A DNA stretch of 64,000 nucleotides, taken from contig DATAOC010000145.1 of assembly GCA_036265915.1 (NCBI GenBank), forward strand, positions 1 through 64,000, given 5' to 3'. Below the pieces are notes generated by a model. It ran no database searches. It was not told where the DNA came from and saw only the letters and a program-made list of their open reading frames with translations. Each line of letters begins with the position of its first letter. Positions within the stretch are counted from its first letter, which is position 1. Below, piece by piece: positions 52,022-59,698 of the stretch. The DNA is from AR12 sp036265915. Lineage in GTDB: Bacteria; Methylomirabilota; Methylomirabilia; Rokubacteriales; CSP1-6. A program made the translations under genes and the position numbers.

Positions 52022-52378
52022 ATGGCGCTAGTCTTAGTCGTCGACGATGAGTTGCATGTCCGTCTCCTCCTTGCCGAACTATTGCGAAGTCTGAATCATG
52101 ATGTTCGGCTCGCACCGACAGCGGCAGAAGGCGTCGAATTGTTCAGGAATGACCACCCCGACGCCGTTGTTGTCGATATCCGATTACCGGATGCTTCAGG
52201 CATGACCGTGCTGGATGCGATCTATGAGACGCGCCCTGACGTCCCCGTCATCATGATGAGTGGCCATGCGGACGACGGAGTCGCTCAAGATTCGCGCAAA
52301 CGCGGCGCATTCGACTTTCTCGTGAAACCATTCAGCATTGACGCATTCGTACGTATTATAGCGGCGGCGTTGGCGTGA
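52022..52378 (+). CDS. Stand-alone response-regulator receiver domain
   Basis: 118 residues, a single REC domain: LVLVVDDELHVRLLLAELLR (acidic pocket), DAVVVDIRLPDASGMTVLDA (phospho-acceptor Asp), VPVIMMSGHADDGVAQDSRK (Thr/Ser switch) and DFLVKPFSIDAFVRII (Lys). It has no output domain, so it would act by protein contact, like CheY or Spo0F. GGGGGAG lies upstream of the ATG. No kinase gene is adjacent; the nearest is the GAF kinase at 26.3 kb. Confidence 0.9.
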   Translation: MALVLVVDDELHVRLLLAELLRSLNHDVRLAPTAAEGVELFRNDHPDAVVVDIRLPDASGMTVLDAIYETRPDVPVIMMSGHADDGVAQDSRKRGAFDFLVKPFSIDAFVRIIAAALA

Positions 52379-52649
52379 CGGACTCAGCGACGTCTGACGC
52401 CTTGGTCGCGCCGCTCTAACAGACGTTGCATCATCTATCTGCTATCTGCTTCGTCCAATGACACGTCGCGTGCAGAGGTATCGGTGCGATCGGCTGTGGA
52501 CACGCGTATGAAGCTGTCGGCGAGTCGACCGCCAGTTCGGCCGCTTCACGGTGCGTTATCTCTCGGTGACGCGCGCTTCGTCGTCTCCGGGAACGTGCCG
52601 AGATACGTTACCGCTACGCTCGGCAGCCCGGCATGCCCGCAAGTTCGTC

Positions 52650-52904
52650 TCACCCCGCGCCGGTGACCTCGCCGCACTCCTCGAGCCACAGGCTGTAGCA
52701 CTGGCGGTGGACTCTCAGGATCTTGCCCGAGGACAGGTCCACCTCGAACTCCGTCTCGGTCTCCTCGATGGCCGTCATGCAGATGGCGCACAGCCGACCG
52801 CGCCCAGGACCGGCCCAGAGCTTTCCGTCGAGCTCGTCGTCGCACGGGATGTCGCCGCTGTCATGCAGCTGGCGAATACGAGCGCGGATTTCTGATTCCC
52901 GCAT
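52650..52904 (-). CDS. Small Cys/His protein, C-x2-C-x23-H-x2-C-x4-WLEE family, copy 2
   Basis: 84 residues. The ATG at 52904 is preceded by AAGAAGGAAGG. The sequence runs EIRARIRQLHDSGDIP, CDDELDGKLW, then RLCAICMTAIEETETEFEVD and ILRVHRQCYSLWLEECGEV. It matches the C-terminal part of the protein at 28524-28916 in order, spacing and the shared E(F/H)EVD block. The four Cys/His residues suggest a structural zinc. Function unknown; this shorter copy probably defines the domain boundaries. Confidence 0.8.
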   Translation of the reverse strand: MRESEIRARIRQLHDSGDIPCDDELDGKLWAGPGRGRLCAICMTAIEETETEFEVDLSSGKILRVHRQCYSLWLEECGEVTGAG

Positions 52905-53057
52905 ACCCTTCCTTCTTGAATGGTTCTGAGTGTTGTCAGTGATGGGAGTCTCGTAGAGCGATCGGAGGACCGCGCAACTATACACCACTCGACGGGGGGG
53001 GCCGATAGTAGCGGCATCCGCAGAATCGCTGGCATCCACCTTGCGGTCACGACGCTC

Positions 53058-53561
53058 ATGCCCGTCGGCATTCGAGCGATCCGGCTCGTCACGCTGGTGT
53101 GGGCGACGTCGAGCCTGGCCGGAGGCTGTGCGGCGCTGCCGCTCGCGGTCGTGGGCGGTTCCGTGGTCCAGGCGGGCACCGGCGCTGTCGTCAAGACCGG
53201 GACGGAGTACACGATGAGCGGCGCAGCCCACCGGACGTTCACGGTGCCGGTGAACGCCGTTCGCGCCGCGGTCCTCGGAGCATTCGAGCGTGCCGGCGTC
53301 GACGTCGACCGCAACGAGTCCTCGGACAACGGTCAGCGCGTCACCGGCCATCTGACGCATCGCAAGCTTCGCGTCGACCTCGTTCCCTTGAGCCCGTCGC
53401 TCACCGCGATGACGCTGGTCGTGAAGCGCAACGCGTTCTTCAAAGACCGCGCGACGAGCAGCGAGATCCTGGAGCAGATCGAGCAAGTCCTGGCCGAGAA
53501 TCCGACGTTCGCGCGGCGCTTGCACCGGCCGCCGGAGGACATCGCGGCCCGCCCGCGGTGA
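53058..53561 (+). CDS. Exported lipoprotein, DUF3568-like
   Basis: 167 residues from ATG at 53058; in-frame codons upstream look non-coding. The signal ends SSLAGGCAAL, a lipobox. The body has VVGGSVVQAGTGAVVKTGTE, HRTFTVPVNAVRAAVLGAFE and VKRNAFFKDRATSSEILEQI, typical of small DUF3568-type lipoproteins (YajG-like folding). Role unknown. It is divergent from the small Cys/His gene and convergent with the minus-strand peroxiredoxin pair. Confidence 0.75.
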   Translation: MPVGIRAIRLVTLVWATSSLAGGCAALPLAVVGGSVVQAGTGAVVKTGTEYTMSGAAHRTFTVPVNAVRAAVLGAFERAGVDVDRNESSDNGQRVTGHLTHRKLRVDLVPLSPSLTAMTLVVKRNAFFKDRATSSEILEQIEQVLAENPTFARRLHRPPEDIAARPR

Positions 53562-53567
53562 GGCGCC

Positions 53568-53834
53568 TCAGCGTCGGCCGGGCAGCCTGAAGACCGCCCA
53601 GCCGCACTCGCGCACCTCGGCGTTGACCGCCGCACGCTCGCGGCGCTGCAGCCCGCGGCGCTCGCGCTCGATGGCCGAGTCGGCGACGCGGCGATCGACG
53701 GCGCGCCGGTCGAGGATGAGGTCGACGTCCGGTTCGCGGATCAGCGCCTCGCGCAGACGATCATAGAGGTCGATCCGGTCGCGGGAGACGACGAACACGA
53801 GGCGCCGACGTGGGGTCTGGACGGTCTCGTCCAT
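53568..53834 (-). CDS. Small basic protein, unknown
   Basis: 88 residues from ATG at 53834, just 4 nt after the peroxiredoxin stop and therefore probably co-translated with it. The sequence has a beta-alpha start (RRLVFVVSRDRIDLYDRLRE) then DVDLILDRRAVDRRVADSAI and a very Arg/Glu-rich helix. It looks like a truncated Rossmann-like unit followed by a charged helix. No family assigned. Confidence 0.65.
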   Translation of the reverse strand: MDETVQTPRRRLVFVVSRDRIDLYDRLREALIREPDVDLILDRRAVDRRVADSAIERERRGLQRRERAAVNAEVRECGWAVFRLPGRR

Positions 53835-53838
53835 GCGC

Positions 53839-54309
53839 TCAGCGACCGCGGCGCTCGGTGACGACGTCCAGCACGCGCAGGATCTCGCCACCGTCGCGCA
53901 CCATGAGACGGTCACCGGCTTGGCCCCAGCGCAGCAGGCCGTCGCGGTCGACCACGAACGTCGAGCGATACGCGACGTTTCGATCCTCGTCGTGGACCCC
54001 GTAGGCGCGGATCGCCGCGCGATGCACGTCGCTCAGCAGCGGAAATGCAATGGCGTGCGCGCGGCGGAACGCCTGGTGGCAGAAGGGACTGTCGCCACTG
54101 ATGCCGAGCACGGTGGCCCCGCGCTCCGTGATCTTGCCGGCGACCTGACCCAGGTCGCTGAGCTCGGGGCTTCAGATCGACCCGAAGTCGTAGCAGTAGA
54201 AAACCAGGACGACGTCGCGCCCGCGGCAGCCGGAAAGCGAGACCGTCTGCCCGTCCGTCGAAGGCAGGCTGAAGTCCGGAGCCGGCTGACCGAAGCGGAG
54301 CCACGTCAC
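53839..54309 (-). CDS. Probable selenocysteine-containing peroxiredoxin (AhpE/Bcp-like), in-frame TGA at the peroxidatic position
   Basis: Read from GTG at 54309, one frame gives a 156-residue peroxiredoxin if the TGA at 54172-54174 is decoded. The N-terminus is WLRFGQPAPDFSLPSTDGQT, then VVLVFYCYDFGSI, the TGA, and SPELSDLGQVAGKITERG. It continues through ATVLGISGDSPFCHQAFRRA, AIAFPLLSDVHRAAIRAYG and STFVVDRDGLLRWGQAGD. The TGA falls exactly where AhpE/Bcp proteins have the peroxidatic Cys (FYPxxFTxxC-SPEL), at residue 46. A hairpin suited to SECIS follows. Cys39 and the Cys in SPFCH are possible resolving thiols. The Pro and Thr of the usual PxxxTxxC are replaced. A nonsense mutation or sequencing error is the alternative. 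Confidence 0.78.
54140..54158 (-). promoter_or_regulatory. Candidate bacterial SECIS hairpin
   Basis: On the minus strand, GCGACCTG-GGT-CAGGTCGC forms a perfect 8-bp stem with a GGT loop. It begins 13 nt after the in-frame TGA, so the loop lies 21 nt downstream and starts with G. This agrees with the general bacterial SECIS model (short stem, small loop with G at its start, loop about 16-37 nt from UGA). It is inside the coding sequence, as expected for bacteria. Confidence 0.65.
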
Positions 54310-54348
54310 GGCGGAGAGTCTAGCGGAACTCCGCCGTGCGCGCCCGGC

Positions 54349-54438
54349 CTACATGAACGCGCGAATTCCCGTCAGCAGCAGGATCGCGAGCAGAACCGCA
54401 GCCCCGACCACGTCGGAATCGCGAGGAAGTATCGTCAT
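54349..54438 (-). CDS. Possible 29-residue membrane peptide
   Basis: ATG at 54438 to TAG at 54349 encodes a peptide with one hydrophobic helix (VVGAAVLLAILLLTGIRAFM) after a short charged start (MTILPRDSD). The composition is like real single-span micropeptides. The ribosome site (CCAGG) is weak. It lies 39 bp upstream of the peroxiredoxin GTG on the same strand, so it could be the first gene of that unit or a chance frame. Confidence 0.35.
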   Translation of the reverse strand: MTILPRDSDVVGAAVLLAILLLTGIRAFM

Positions 54439-54448
54439 GCCTGGTTCC

Positions 54449-54481
54449 AAAAGCAAAAGCCGCGCCGTCGCGCGGCGCGGC
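54449..54481 (-). terminator. Hairpin plus T-rich tract, terminator- or attenuator-like
   Basis: On the minus strand, GCCGCGCC-GCGCGAC-GGCGCGGC (54481-54459) is followed by TTTTGCTTTT (54458-54449). This looks like an intrinsic terminator, but no minus-strand gene lies immediately upstream. It precedes the small membrane ORF and the peroxiredoxin, so it may instead attenuate that unit. Confidence 0.45.
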
Positions 54482-54585
54482 ATGATTCGCATGAATACAG
54501 CGTGTCGGAAAAAGTTTTCATGGGTTGTGAGAGGGGGCCGTTGCCGGCTATGGTGTCCCAATCCGCAACGTCAGAGGAGGACGCC

Positions 54586-54795
54586 ATGGAGAGCTGGTGG
54601 AACGAAATCGACCGTGATGTCCGGGCGGTACTGGAGCGCCACGGGTCGATGACGCCGGGTGAGATCGCCCGCCAGCTCCGGCTGTCGGAAGGTGCCGTGT
54701 CCTCGGTGCTGTCGATGCTAGCCACCGAAGGAAAGCTGCGCATCGCGCGCGTGGAATTGCCGCACCGCGACGACGGCCGTCAGCTGTCGCTGTAG
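54586..54795 (+). CDS. Small winged-helix DNA-binding protein
   Basis: 69 residues with AGAGGAGG before the ATG. The sequence WNEIDRDVRAVLERHGSMTP, GEIARQLRLSEGAVSSVLSM and LATEGKLRIARVEL reads as a complete wHTH with the recognition helix in SEGAVSSVLSML and a wing ending in LPHRDDGR. It is likely a transcriptional regulator with no sensory domain. The target is unknown; it is divergent from the peroxiredoxin region. Confidence 0.82.
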   Translation: MESWWNEIDRDVRAVLERHGSMTPGEIARQLRLSEGAVSSVLSMLATEGKLRIARVELPHRDDGRQLSL

Positions 54796-54871
54796 GCGCT
54801 GCGGCCCGCGCCGTGCGTTGACCGCCCCGGCGCTGCGTGGTAGCGTTTGTGGGCTCATTCGTCGTCGGCGC

Positions 54872-54949
54872 GGGCTCGTGGTGCAGCCTGGTTAGCACAC
54901 TGGACTGTCAATCCAGAGGTCGCGGGTTCAAGTCCCGTCGAGCCCGCCA
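54872..54949 (+). tRNA. tRNA-Asp (anticodon GUC), CCA encoded
   Basis: The acceptor GGGCTCG (54872-54878) pairs with CGAGCCC (54939-54945). The anticodon stem CTGGA/TCCAG encloses loop CTGTCAA with anticodon GTC. The T arm is GCGGG-TTCAAGT-CCCGT (last pair G-T). The discriminator base is G and CCA is encoded at 54947-54949. It is complete and unsplit. Confidence 0.97.
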
Positions 54950-54963
54950 TTAATCGAAACCTT

Positions 54964-55000
54964 AGAGCGCGGCTCACCACCGCGCTCTTCGTGTTTTGTG
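54964..55000 (+). terminator. Intrinsic terminator after tRNA-Asp
   Basis: AGAGCGCGG (54964-54972), loop CTCACCA, CCGCGCTCT (54980-54988): a perfect 9-bp stem followed by TCGTGTTTTG. It starts 15 nt after the tRNA CCA. The rest of the interval to 55216 shows no gene. Confidence 0.75.
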
Positions 55001-55216
55001 GCGGTTCCGCGGCAACTTAGCGAATGGCGGCCTTCCGAAGTGGGTACGACAGTCACTGTAGGTGACGCTTCCGCGGCTGCGGTCTCGGTCTTCAGCAGCG
55101 CGAATCGGAATTATCGCTCTAGCGCGATGCGCTGAGCTTGAAGCGCCTCGTCCGGCGTCGCGCCGCTGGTGAGGCGGCGGGCTCAACGCGGGTCACGACG
55201 CGGGTGAGCTCGTCGC

Positions 55217-55843
55217 TCACTCGCCTGGCGTCAGCAGTTTCACGACGACACGTCGCTTGGACGGGTCCTTCGCTGCGCCGTTCGGCGTGGGCCCCCGGCT
55301 CGTGGCGGCGATGATGCGGGTGGTGTCGACGCCGTGCTCGGCGAGCCAGCGTCTCACCGCGGCAACGCGCCGCTGGCTGAGCCGCATGTTGTACTCGCGC
55401 CGGCCGACGCTGTCCGTCATTCCTTCAAGATCAAGGGTCATGCTCGGGTGCTCGTGGAGCTCTTTCATGATCGACGTGAGCGCGGCCTCTGCACTCGCAT
55501 CGAAGTCCGTGCGGTCGAACCCGAACGGCACGTGGATCACGCCCACGAGCGTTCGGCCGCCGGCGGTGTGCGGTGGACTCGGGCGTGCCGGCTGCTTGCG
55601 CACAGGGACCGTCGGCGACGGCATGAGAGCGTCTTGCACCTGCTCGCGCGTCTCGGTCAACGCAACTTCGAGATGGCTCACTCGACCTTCAACGCGCTCG
55701 ATCCGCTGTCCCTGCTGCGAGAATCGCGAATCCACCTCGGCCTCGCGCTTGGCGAAGAGCATCTGCGTCCACTCTTGCGTCGCGCACCCCGCGCCGACGA
55801 GGCACGCGAGAGCCGCGACGAGGCTCGGCACGCCGTGCTTCAT
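55217..55843 (-). CDS. OmpA-family lipoprotein with coiled coil
   Basis: 208 residues from ATG at 55843 (GGAGG upstream). The signal peptide ends LVGAGCATQ, a lipobox. A short coiled coil (QQGQRIERVEGRVSHLEVAL) leads through a Pro linker to a C-terminal OmpA domain: VIHVPFGFDRTDFDASAEAA, EHPSMTLDLEGMTDSVGRRE and NMRLSQRRVAAVRRWLAEHG. This domain binds peptidoglycan non-covalently. The gene is divergent from the sigma-54 activator; the 120-bp gap must hold both promoters. Confidence 0.88.
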   Translation of the reverse strand: MKHGVPSLVAALACLVGAGCATQEWTQMLFAKREAEVDSRFSQQGQRIERVEGRVSHLEVALTETREQVQDALMPSPTVPVRKQPARPSPPHTAGGRTLVGVIHVPFGFDRTDFDASAEAALTSIMKELHEHPSMTLDLEGMTDSVGRREYNMRLSQRRVAAVRRWLAEHGVDTTRIIAATSRGPTPNGAAKDPSKRRVVVKLLTPGE

Positions 55844-55963
55844 GACAGTCCTCCGATGGTGAAAGAAGGTACTGCCGGAGTCGACCGTCCCCCAAGTTTT
55901 TTCGTCATGCGAAGTTCCTCGTCCGGGTTTTTTTTGACGGCGCTCCGCTCTCAGCGCCGGACA

Positions 55964-57010
55964 ATGCTTGCGATCCTTTCGAGCGCGTTCCAATACGGAG
56001 GCGTCACGGAAACCTCGCGCAACGACGAAGTCGGCGACTATGAGGCACTCGCGAACAGCGCGTGCATGCGACGCATCGACGCGACCGTGAGTCGCGTCGC
56101 ATCGACCGACGTGACCGTACTAATCACCGGTGAGAGCGGCGTCGGCAAGGAGCTCGTGGCCCGCACGCTGCATCGGCGATCCAGCCGGCGTAACGGTCCG
56201 TTCGTGAAGGTGAACTGTGCCGCGCTGCCGGTGGAGCTGTTCGAAAGCGAGGTCTTCGGGCATGAGCGTGGCGCCTTCACGGGTGCCGATCACCAGACGA
56301 AGGGCAAGTTCGAGCAGGCCGACACCGGGACGATCTTTCTCGACGAGATCAGCGAGATGGCGCCGTCGGCGCAGGCGAAATTGCTCCAGGTTCTCGAGGA
56401 CCGCGAGTTCGCTCGACTCGGAGCGGACCGGGCCATCCGGGTCGACGTGCGGATCATCGCCGCGAGCAACCGCGATCTGGAGAAATACGTCGGACAGGGC
56501 GGTTTTCGCGAGGATCTTTTCTACCGCCTCAACGTGGTCCACGTCCGCATCCCACCGCTGCGCGAGCGAACGGAAGAAATCCCAGCGCTCGTCCACCATT
56601 TTCTCGGGTACTACGCCGCCCTGCATCAACGCACGGCGCTACGCCTGTCCGCAGCGACGCTCGAGAAGCTGCGACGCTACAGCTGGCCCGGCAACGTGCG
56701 ACAGCTGCAGAACGCCGTCCAGCGCATGGTGATCCAGGACAGCGAAGCGGTCGTCACCGAGCTGCGCGAGCCGGCCGTCCGCGTGCCGTCGGACCGCGCG
56801 GAATCCGAAGCGGCGCCTCTTGACGTCGAGTCGGTCGGTCTCCGGGAAGTCGTGCGACGCGTGGCTGAGGCCACAGAACGCGACGCGCTCCAAGGCATGC
56901 TGGAGCGCGTGCGCTGGCGCCGCGCCGAGGCCGCGCGGCGTCTCCGGATCAGCGAGCGCACGCTTCGCGAGAAGATCCGACACTACGGGCTCGATCGGGT
57001 GAACGACTAG
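55964..57010 (+). CDS. Sigma-54-dependent transcriptional activator without receiver domain
   Basis: 348 residues from ATG at 55964. The AAA+ domain is complete: LITGESGVGKELVARTLHRR (Walker A at residues 56-63), FGHERGAFTGADHQTKGKFE (the GAFTGA loop that contacts sigma-54), GTIFLDEISEMAPSAQAKLL (Walker B), IAASNRDLEKYVGQGGFRED and RYSWPGNVRQLQNAVQRMVI. A Fis-type HTH closes the protein (EAARRLRISERTLREKIRHY). The N-terminus has only about 27 residues and no sensor, so activity may be set by abundance or a partner. Targets may be the secreted proteins downstream. Confidence 0.92.
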   Translation: MLAILSSAFQYGGVTETSRNDEVGDYEALANSACMRRIDATVSRVASTDVTVLITGESGVGKELVARTLHRRSSRRNGPFVKVNCAALPVELFESEVFGHERGAFTGADHQTKGKFEQADTGTIFLDEISEMAPSAQAKLLQVLEDREFARLGADRAIRVDVRIIAASNRDLEKYVGQGGFREDLFYRLNVVHVRIPPLRERTEEIPALVHHFLGYYAALHQRTALRLSAATLEKLRRYSWPGNVRQLQNAVQRMVIQDSEAVVTELREPAVRVPSDRAESEAAPLDVESVGLREVVRRVAEATERDALQGMLERVRWRRAEAARRLRISERTLREKIRHYGLDRVND

Positions 57011-57594
57011 CGCGTTGACCGAGGCCGACCTGTGCGGCCGGCTAAGGGCCGCCTGCAACATCGCCATACCAACTCCGGTGGCACGCCGCTGGTTTTCTGC
57101 AAACGATTCCTCACGGTGTCTGACAATGCAGCGCCATCGTTCATGTCGGTGATTGGCACACCGCGTGCGCCGGTCGGTTCGACATGATCGCAAGCATGGT
57201 CCGCGATGCGCCGCTGAAACGTTCCGTGGCGATCGGGCTGATGTTGCTCGCGCTCGACCTCGATTTGGAGATGCCAGGTCTTAGCAAGGGTCCGGCCGAC
57301 CCTGCCGACATCGGCACTCGCTGTGCGGTGATGGCGGGGCGAGCCGATCGCGCGTACCTGCCATGTGCACAGGAGGCGCCAGGGTCGTCCGCGGTGATCG
57401 GAGGCCGAGAAGGCGGCGTCGTGGATCAACTGCGCCGTGAGCGCAGTGGAGAGCCCCACGGCGCTCAGCGCTATCCGGTTCGACGGCGCTGACGTCGTCG
57501 CAGGCACGTTTCTGCGCGGACACTAAGCGGTGCACGTAGCATCAACCGGCGGCCGGCGGTTTCATCGATGGCCGCTTCCAGCAACGGGTGAGTC
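57011..57594. other. 584-bp region without a supported gene
   Basis: Open frames exist on both strands (57184-57492 plus, 57007-57507 minus) but neither has a ribosome site, a recognisable motif or convincing composition. The region may hold the promoter of the secreted protein gene at 57595. A GGCACGTTTCTGC at 57502-57514 is one base short of the sigma-54 GG-N10-GC spacing, so I do not call it a promoter. Confidence 0.5.
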
Positions 57595-58959
57595 ATGAGA
57601 ATCCTCACCAGCGCTCTGACCGCGGCGGTCGTCCTGATGCACGGGCTCGCTGCCACCGCGCAGCCGCTTCGGCAACCCGCTGCCACGCGAGGCGGAAGCC
57701 CAGCAGGCGGTAACTCGAACACGAACACACTCAGCACGGGAAGTAATACCAGCACGAACGCGAACAGCAATTCGCAATTCCTGTCCGGTAGCAACACGGG
57801 CGTCAACAACGGGGCGCTCGACGTGTACGCCGGGTCCGATCCGTACCAGGGCATCGTCCTGGAAGGCTCGGTGAACTTGCCGCAGCTCCCCGGGGTGCCA
57901 TCAGCACCCAGCAACTTCAGCCAGCCGTACAAGCCCGACACCTTCATCAACACGCCGGTTTTCTTGCCGAGAGAAATGACGCTGAGCGAGGCGAAGGCAT
58001 GTCGGAGCGCGAAGTCGAGTTGGTATGGCGGCGCACGCGACGACGAAGCGCCGGCGATCAAGCTCTTTTACGCTCGCAAGCCGGAATCCGGGCCCGATGC
58101 GATCACGATGGCGAGTTACGTGGGGACGGCGATGGTCACGACCTCCGACGGTCCCTTCATCGCGGCCCTGTGCGAAGCGGCATATCGGGCGATGCGCAAA
58201 GGTGCGACGGCCGGCATGGTGGAATTCAGCATCCGACCCAAGAACACGATGTTCGGTATCGGTTTCGGCGCGTCTGGCGGCGCTACCGGCTTGCCCGCCG
58301 CCGGCGCACATCCGTACGCCATCGCGGGCACGCTCGGTTTCGGCACCGGATGGTCTAATCAGCGGGTCGAGGGCGAGGTCGTGCTCCAGCTCACCGCGGT
58401 CCGTGAGCCAGAAGCTACGTCGACCTCGGAGTCGGGCGCCCCCGCGGCCGCGAGTGGTTCCTCGAGTTCTTTGCCCGCGTCCGAGCCATTGCCGGCGAGC
58501 GAGGCGCCGGCACCGAGAGGAGAAGCGACCGTCTTAGAGCCATCGGCATCCTCCGCGGCCGGCGTGCAGGTCTTGCTGACCGCGTCCCGAGCGGCGCGGC
58601 CGCCCCGCGTGGCGACCTACCACTCCCCGAAAGCGCTCACAAAGCTCCAGAAAGGGCAGTCGAAGGAATTCGTTTTCGAGCTCTTCGGCACGGCCTTCGT
58701 CGAGCAGGATGGCAAGGTCGTCGAAGTGCAGGGCATCCGATTGCGCGGCTCGCGGAAGTCGAAGACGGACACCCGAGTCGAGATCGGCGAGGTGAGCCTC
58801 GCCGATGGCAACGACGATGCCGCGCCCTACTGGTTCCTATTCGAAGACAACCGTCTCGTGGCGTGGCGTCGCGCCGAACAATCGAGCGCGGCCGCCAACA
58901 GCGCCGAGTTGCGTCCGCCGCAGGTCGAAGCCAGGGTCTCTTCTGGCCGCGGGCGATGA
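57595..58959 (+). CDS. Secreted Asn/Ser/Thr-rich protein with C-terminal SmpA/OmlA-like domain
   Basis: 454 residues. A signal peptide (LTAAVVLMHGLAATA) is followed by a low-complexity region rich in Asn, Ser, Thr and Gly (SNTNTLSTGSNTSTNANSNS, FLSGSNTGVNNG), then a globular part (FYARKPESGPDAITMASYVG, LCEAAYRAMRKGATAGMVEF). A second Ser/Ala/Pro linker leads to a C-terminal segment, ALTKLQKGQSKEFVFELFGT with YWFLFEDNRLVAWRRAEQ. That segment resembles the SmpA/OmlA (BamE) fold of outer-membrane proteins. No whole-length family is recognised. NTNTL(S/T)TG is shared with the next gene. Confidence 0.75.
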   Translation: MRILTSALTAAVVLMHGLAATAQPLRQPAATRGGSPAGGNSNTNTLSTGSNTSTNANSNSQFLSGSNTGVNNGALDVYAGSDPYQGIVLEGSVNLPQLPGVPSAPSNFSQPYKPDTFINTPVFLPREMTLSEAKACRSAKSSWYGGARDDEAPAIKLFYARKPESGPDAITMASYVGTAMVTTSDGPFIAALCEAAYRAMRKGATAGMVEFSIRPKNTMFGIGFGASGGATGLPAAGAHPYAIAGTLGFGTGWSNQRVEGEVVLQLTAVREPEATSTSESGAPAAASGSSSSLPASEPLPASEAPAPRGEATVLEPSASSAAGVQVLLTASRAARPPRVATYHSPKALTKLQKGQSKEFVFELFGTAFVEQDGKVVEVQGIRLRGSRKSKTDTRVEIGEVSLADGNDDAAPYWFLFEDNRLVAWRRAEQSSAAANSAELRPPQVEARVSSGRGR

Positions 58960-59059
58960 GCCACCGGCATCTGCGTGCGGCGCAGCCGCTGCCGGCGGCC
59001 CGAGGCGGGCGTCATGGAGGCGCCCGCCGGCAGTGCACACGATGAGCGAGGAGGCGTTG

Positions 59060-59524
59060 ATGAAAACGCTCGTGATGTCGACTGGCATCCTGATCATCGC
59101 GGCCACACTGATGACCGGGCCGAGCCCGGTCTCGGCCCAGCACTCGAGCGCGGAGGAGTTTCGTCGTGCTGAGCTGTTGCGCGCCGTTCCGCTCAAACGC
59201 AGCACGGACATCGATCTCGCGGCCGCCCGGGCCGATGCCCAGGCGAAGGCCAACGGCAAGCAGAGCACCGACGTCGATGTCGACAACAAGCTCTCACAAA
59301 AGCAGGCGGCCATCGGCATCGGCCACGGCGGCAACAGCAAGGTCGATGTCAAGAACAAGAGCGCGAACGTCAACAAGAACGCGCTGACAAACACGAATAC
59401 GCTCACGACGGGCGACATCACCAACGTCCTCAAGACGGGCGACATCGTGAACTCCAACGTGAACGAGAACAAGCAGGTGCAGTCGGCCGGTGTGCCCTTG
59501 CTGAAGGGCGTGAGAATCCGCTAA
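59060..59524 (+). CDS. Secreted Asn-rich repeat protein (beta-solenoid/amyloid-like)
   Basis: 154 residues from ATG at 59060, with GAGGAGG 6 nt upstream; an in-frame ATG at 59042 is also possible. The signal peptide (LIIAATLMTGPSPVSA) is followed by a helix and then a strongly patterned stretch: STDVDVDNKLSQKQAAIGIG, NSKVDVKNKSANVNKNALTN, TNTLTTGDITNVLKTGDIVN and SNVNENKQVQSAG. Alternating Val/Asn/Lys/Asp residues suggest short beta strands of a solenoid or fibre. It shares the NTNTL(S/T)TG block with the gene at 57595. Function unknown; surface polymer or matrix protein is a guess. Confidence 0.75.
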   Translation: MKTLVMSTGILIIAATLMTGPSPVSAQHSSAEEFRRAELLRAVPLKRSTDIDLAAARADAQAKANGKQSTDVDVDNKLSQKQAAIGIGHGGNSKVDVKNKSANVNKNALTNTNTLTTGDITNVLKTGDIVNSNVNENKQVQSAGVPLLKGVRIR

Positions 59525-59698
59525 ACGCCGCCGATGGAGCCGGCCTCGCTCTCGCGGGCGGGGCCGGCTTCCATGCGGCGCGGCAGCTGGCCTGCTCCGG
59601 GGCGATGTCACGGGCCGCACGGTGCAGGCGAATCTCACTAAGGCTCGGCGGGCAGCCGGCTTAAGGACAACGGCATATCGCATGCAGCTGCTGCGGGG

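Noticed and set aside
57007..57507. Minus-strand 166-codon frame between the sigma-54 activator and the secreted protein
   Set aside because: No ribosome site, no recognisable domain, and it overlaps an equally plausible plus-strand frame; left as unassigned.
57502..57514. GGCACGTTTCTGC resembling a sigma-54 promoter before the secreted protein gene
   Set aside because: Only nine bases separate GG and GC, whereas the -24/-12 element needs ten; attractive next to a sigma-54 activator but not a proper match.
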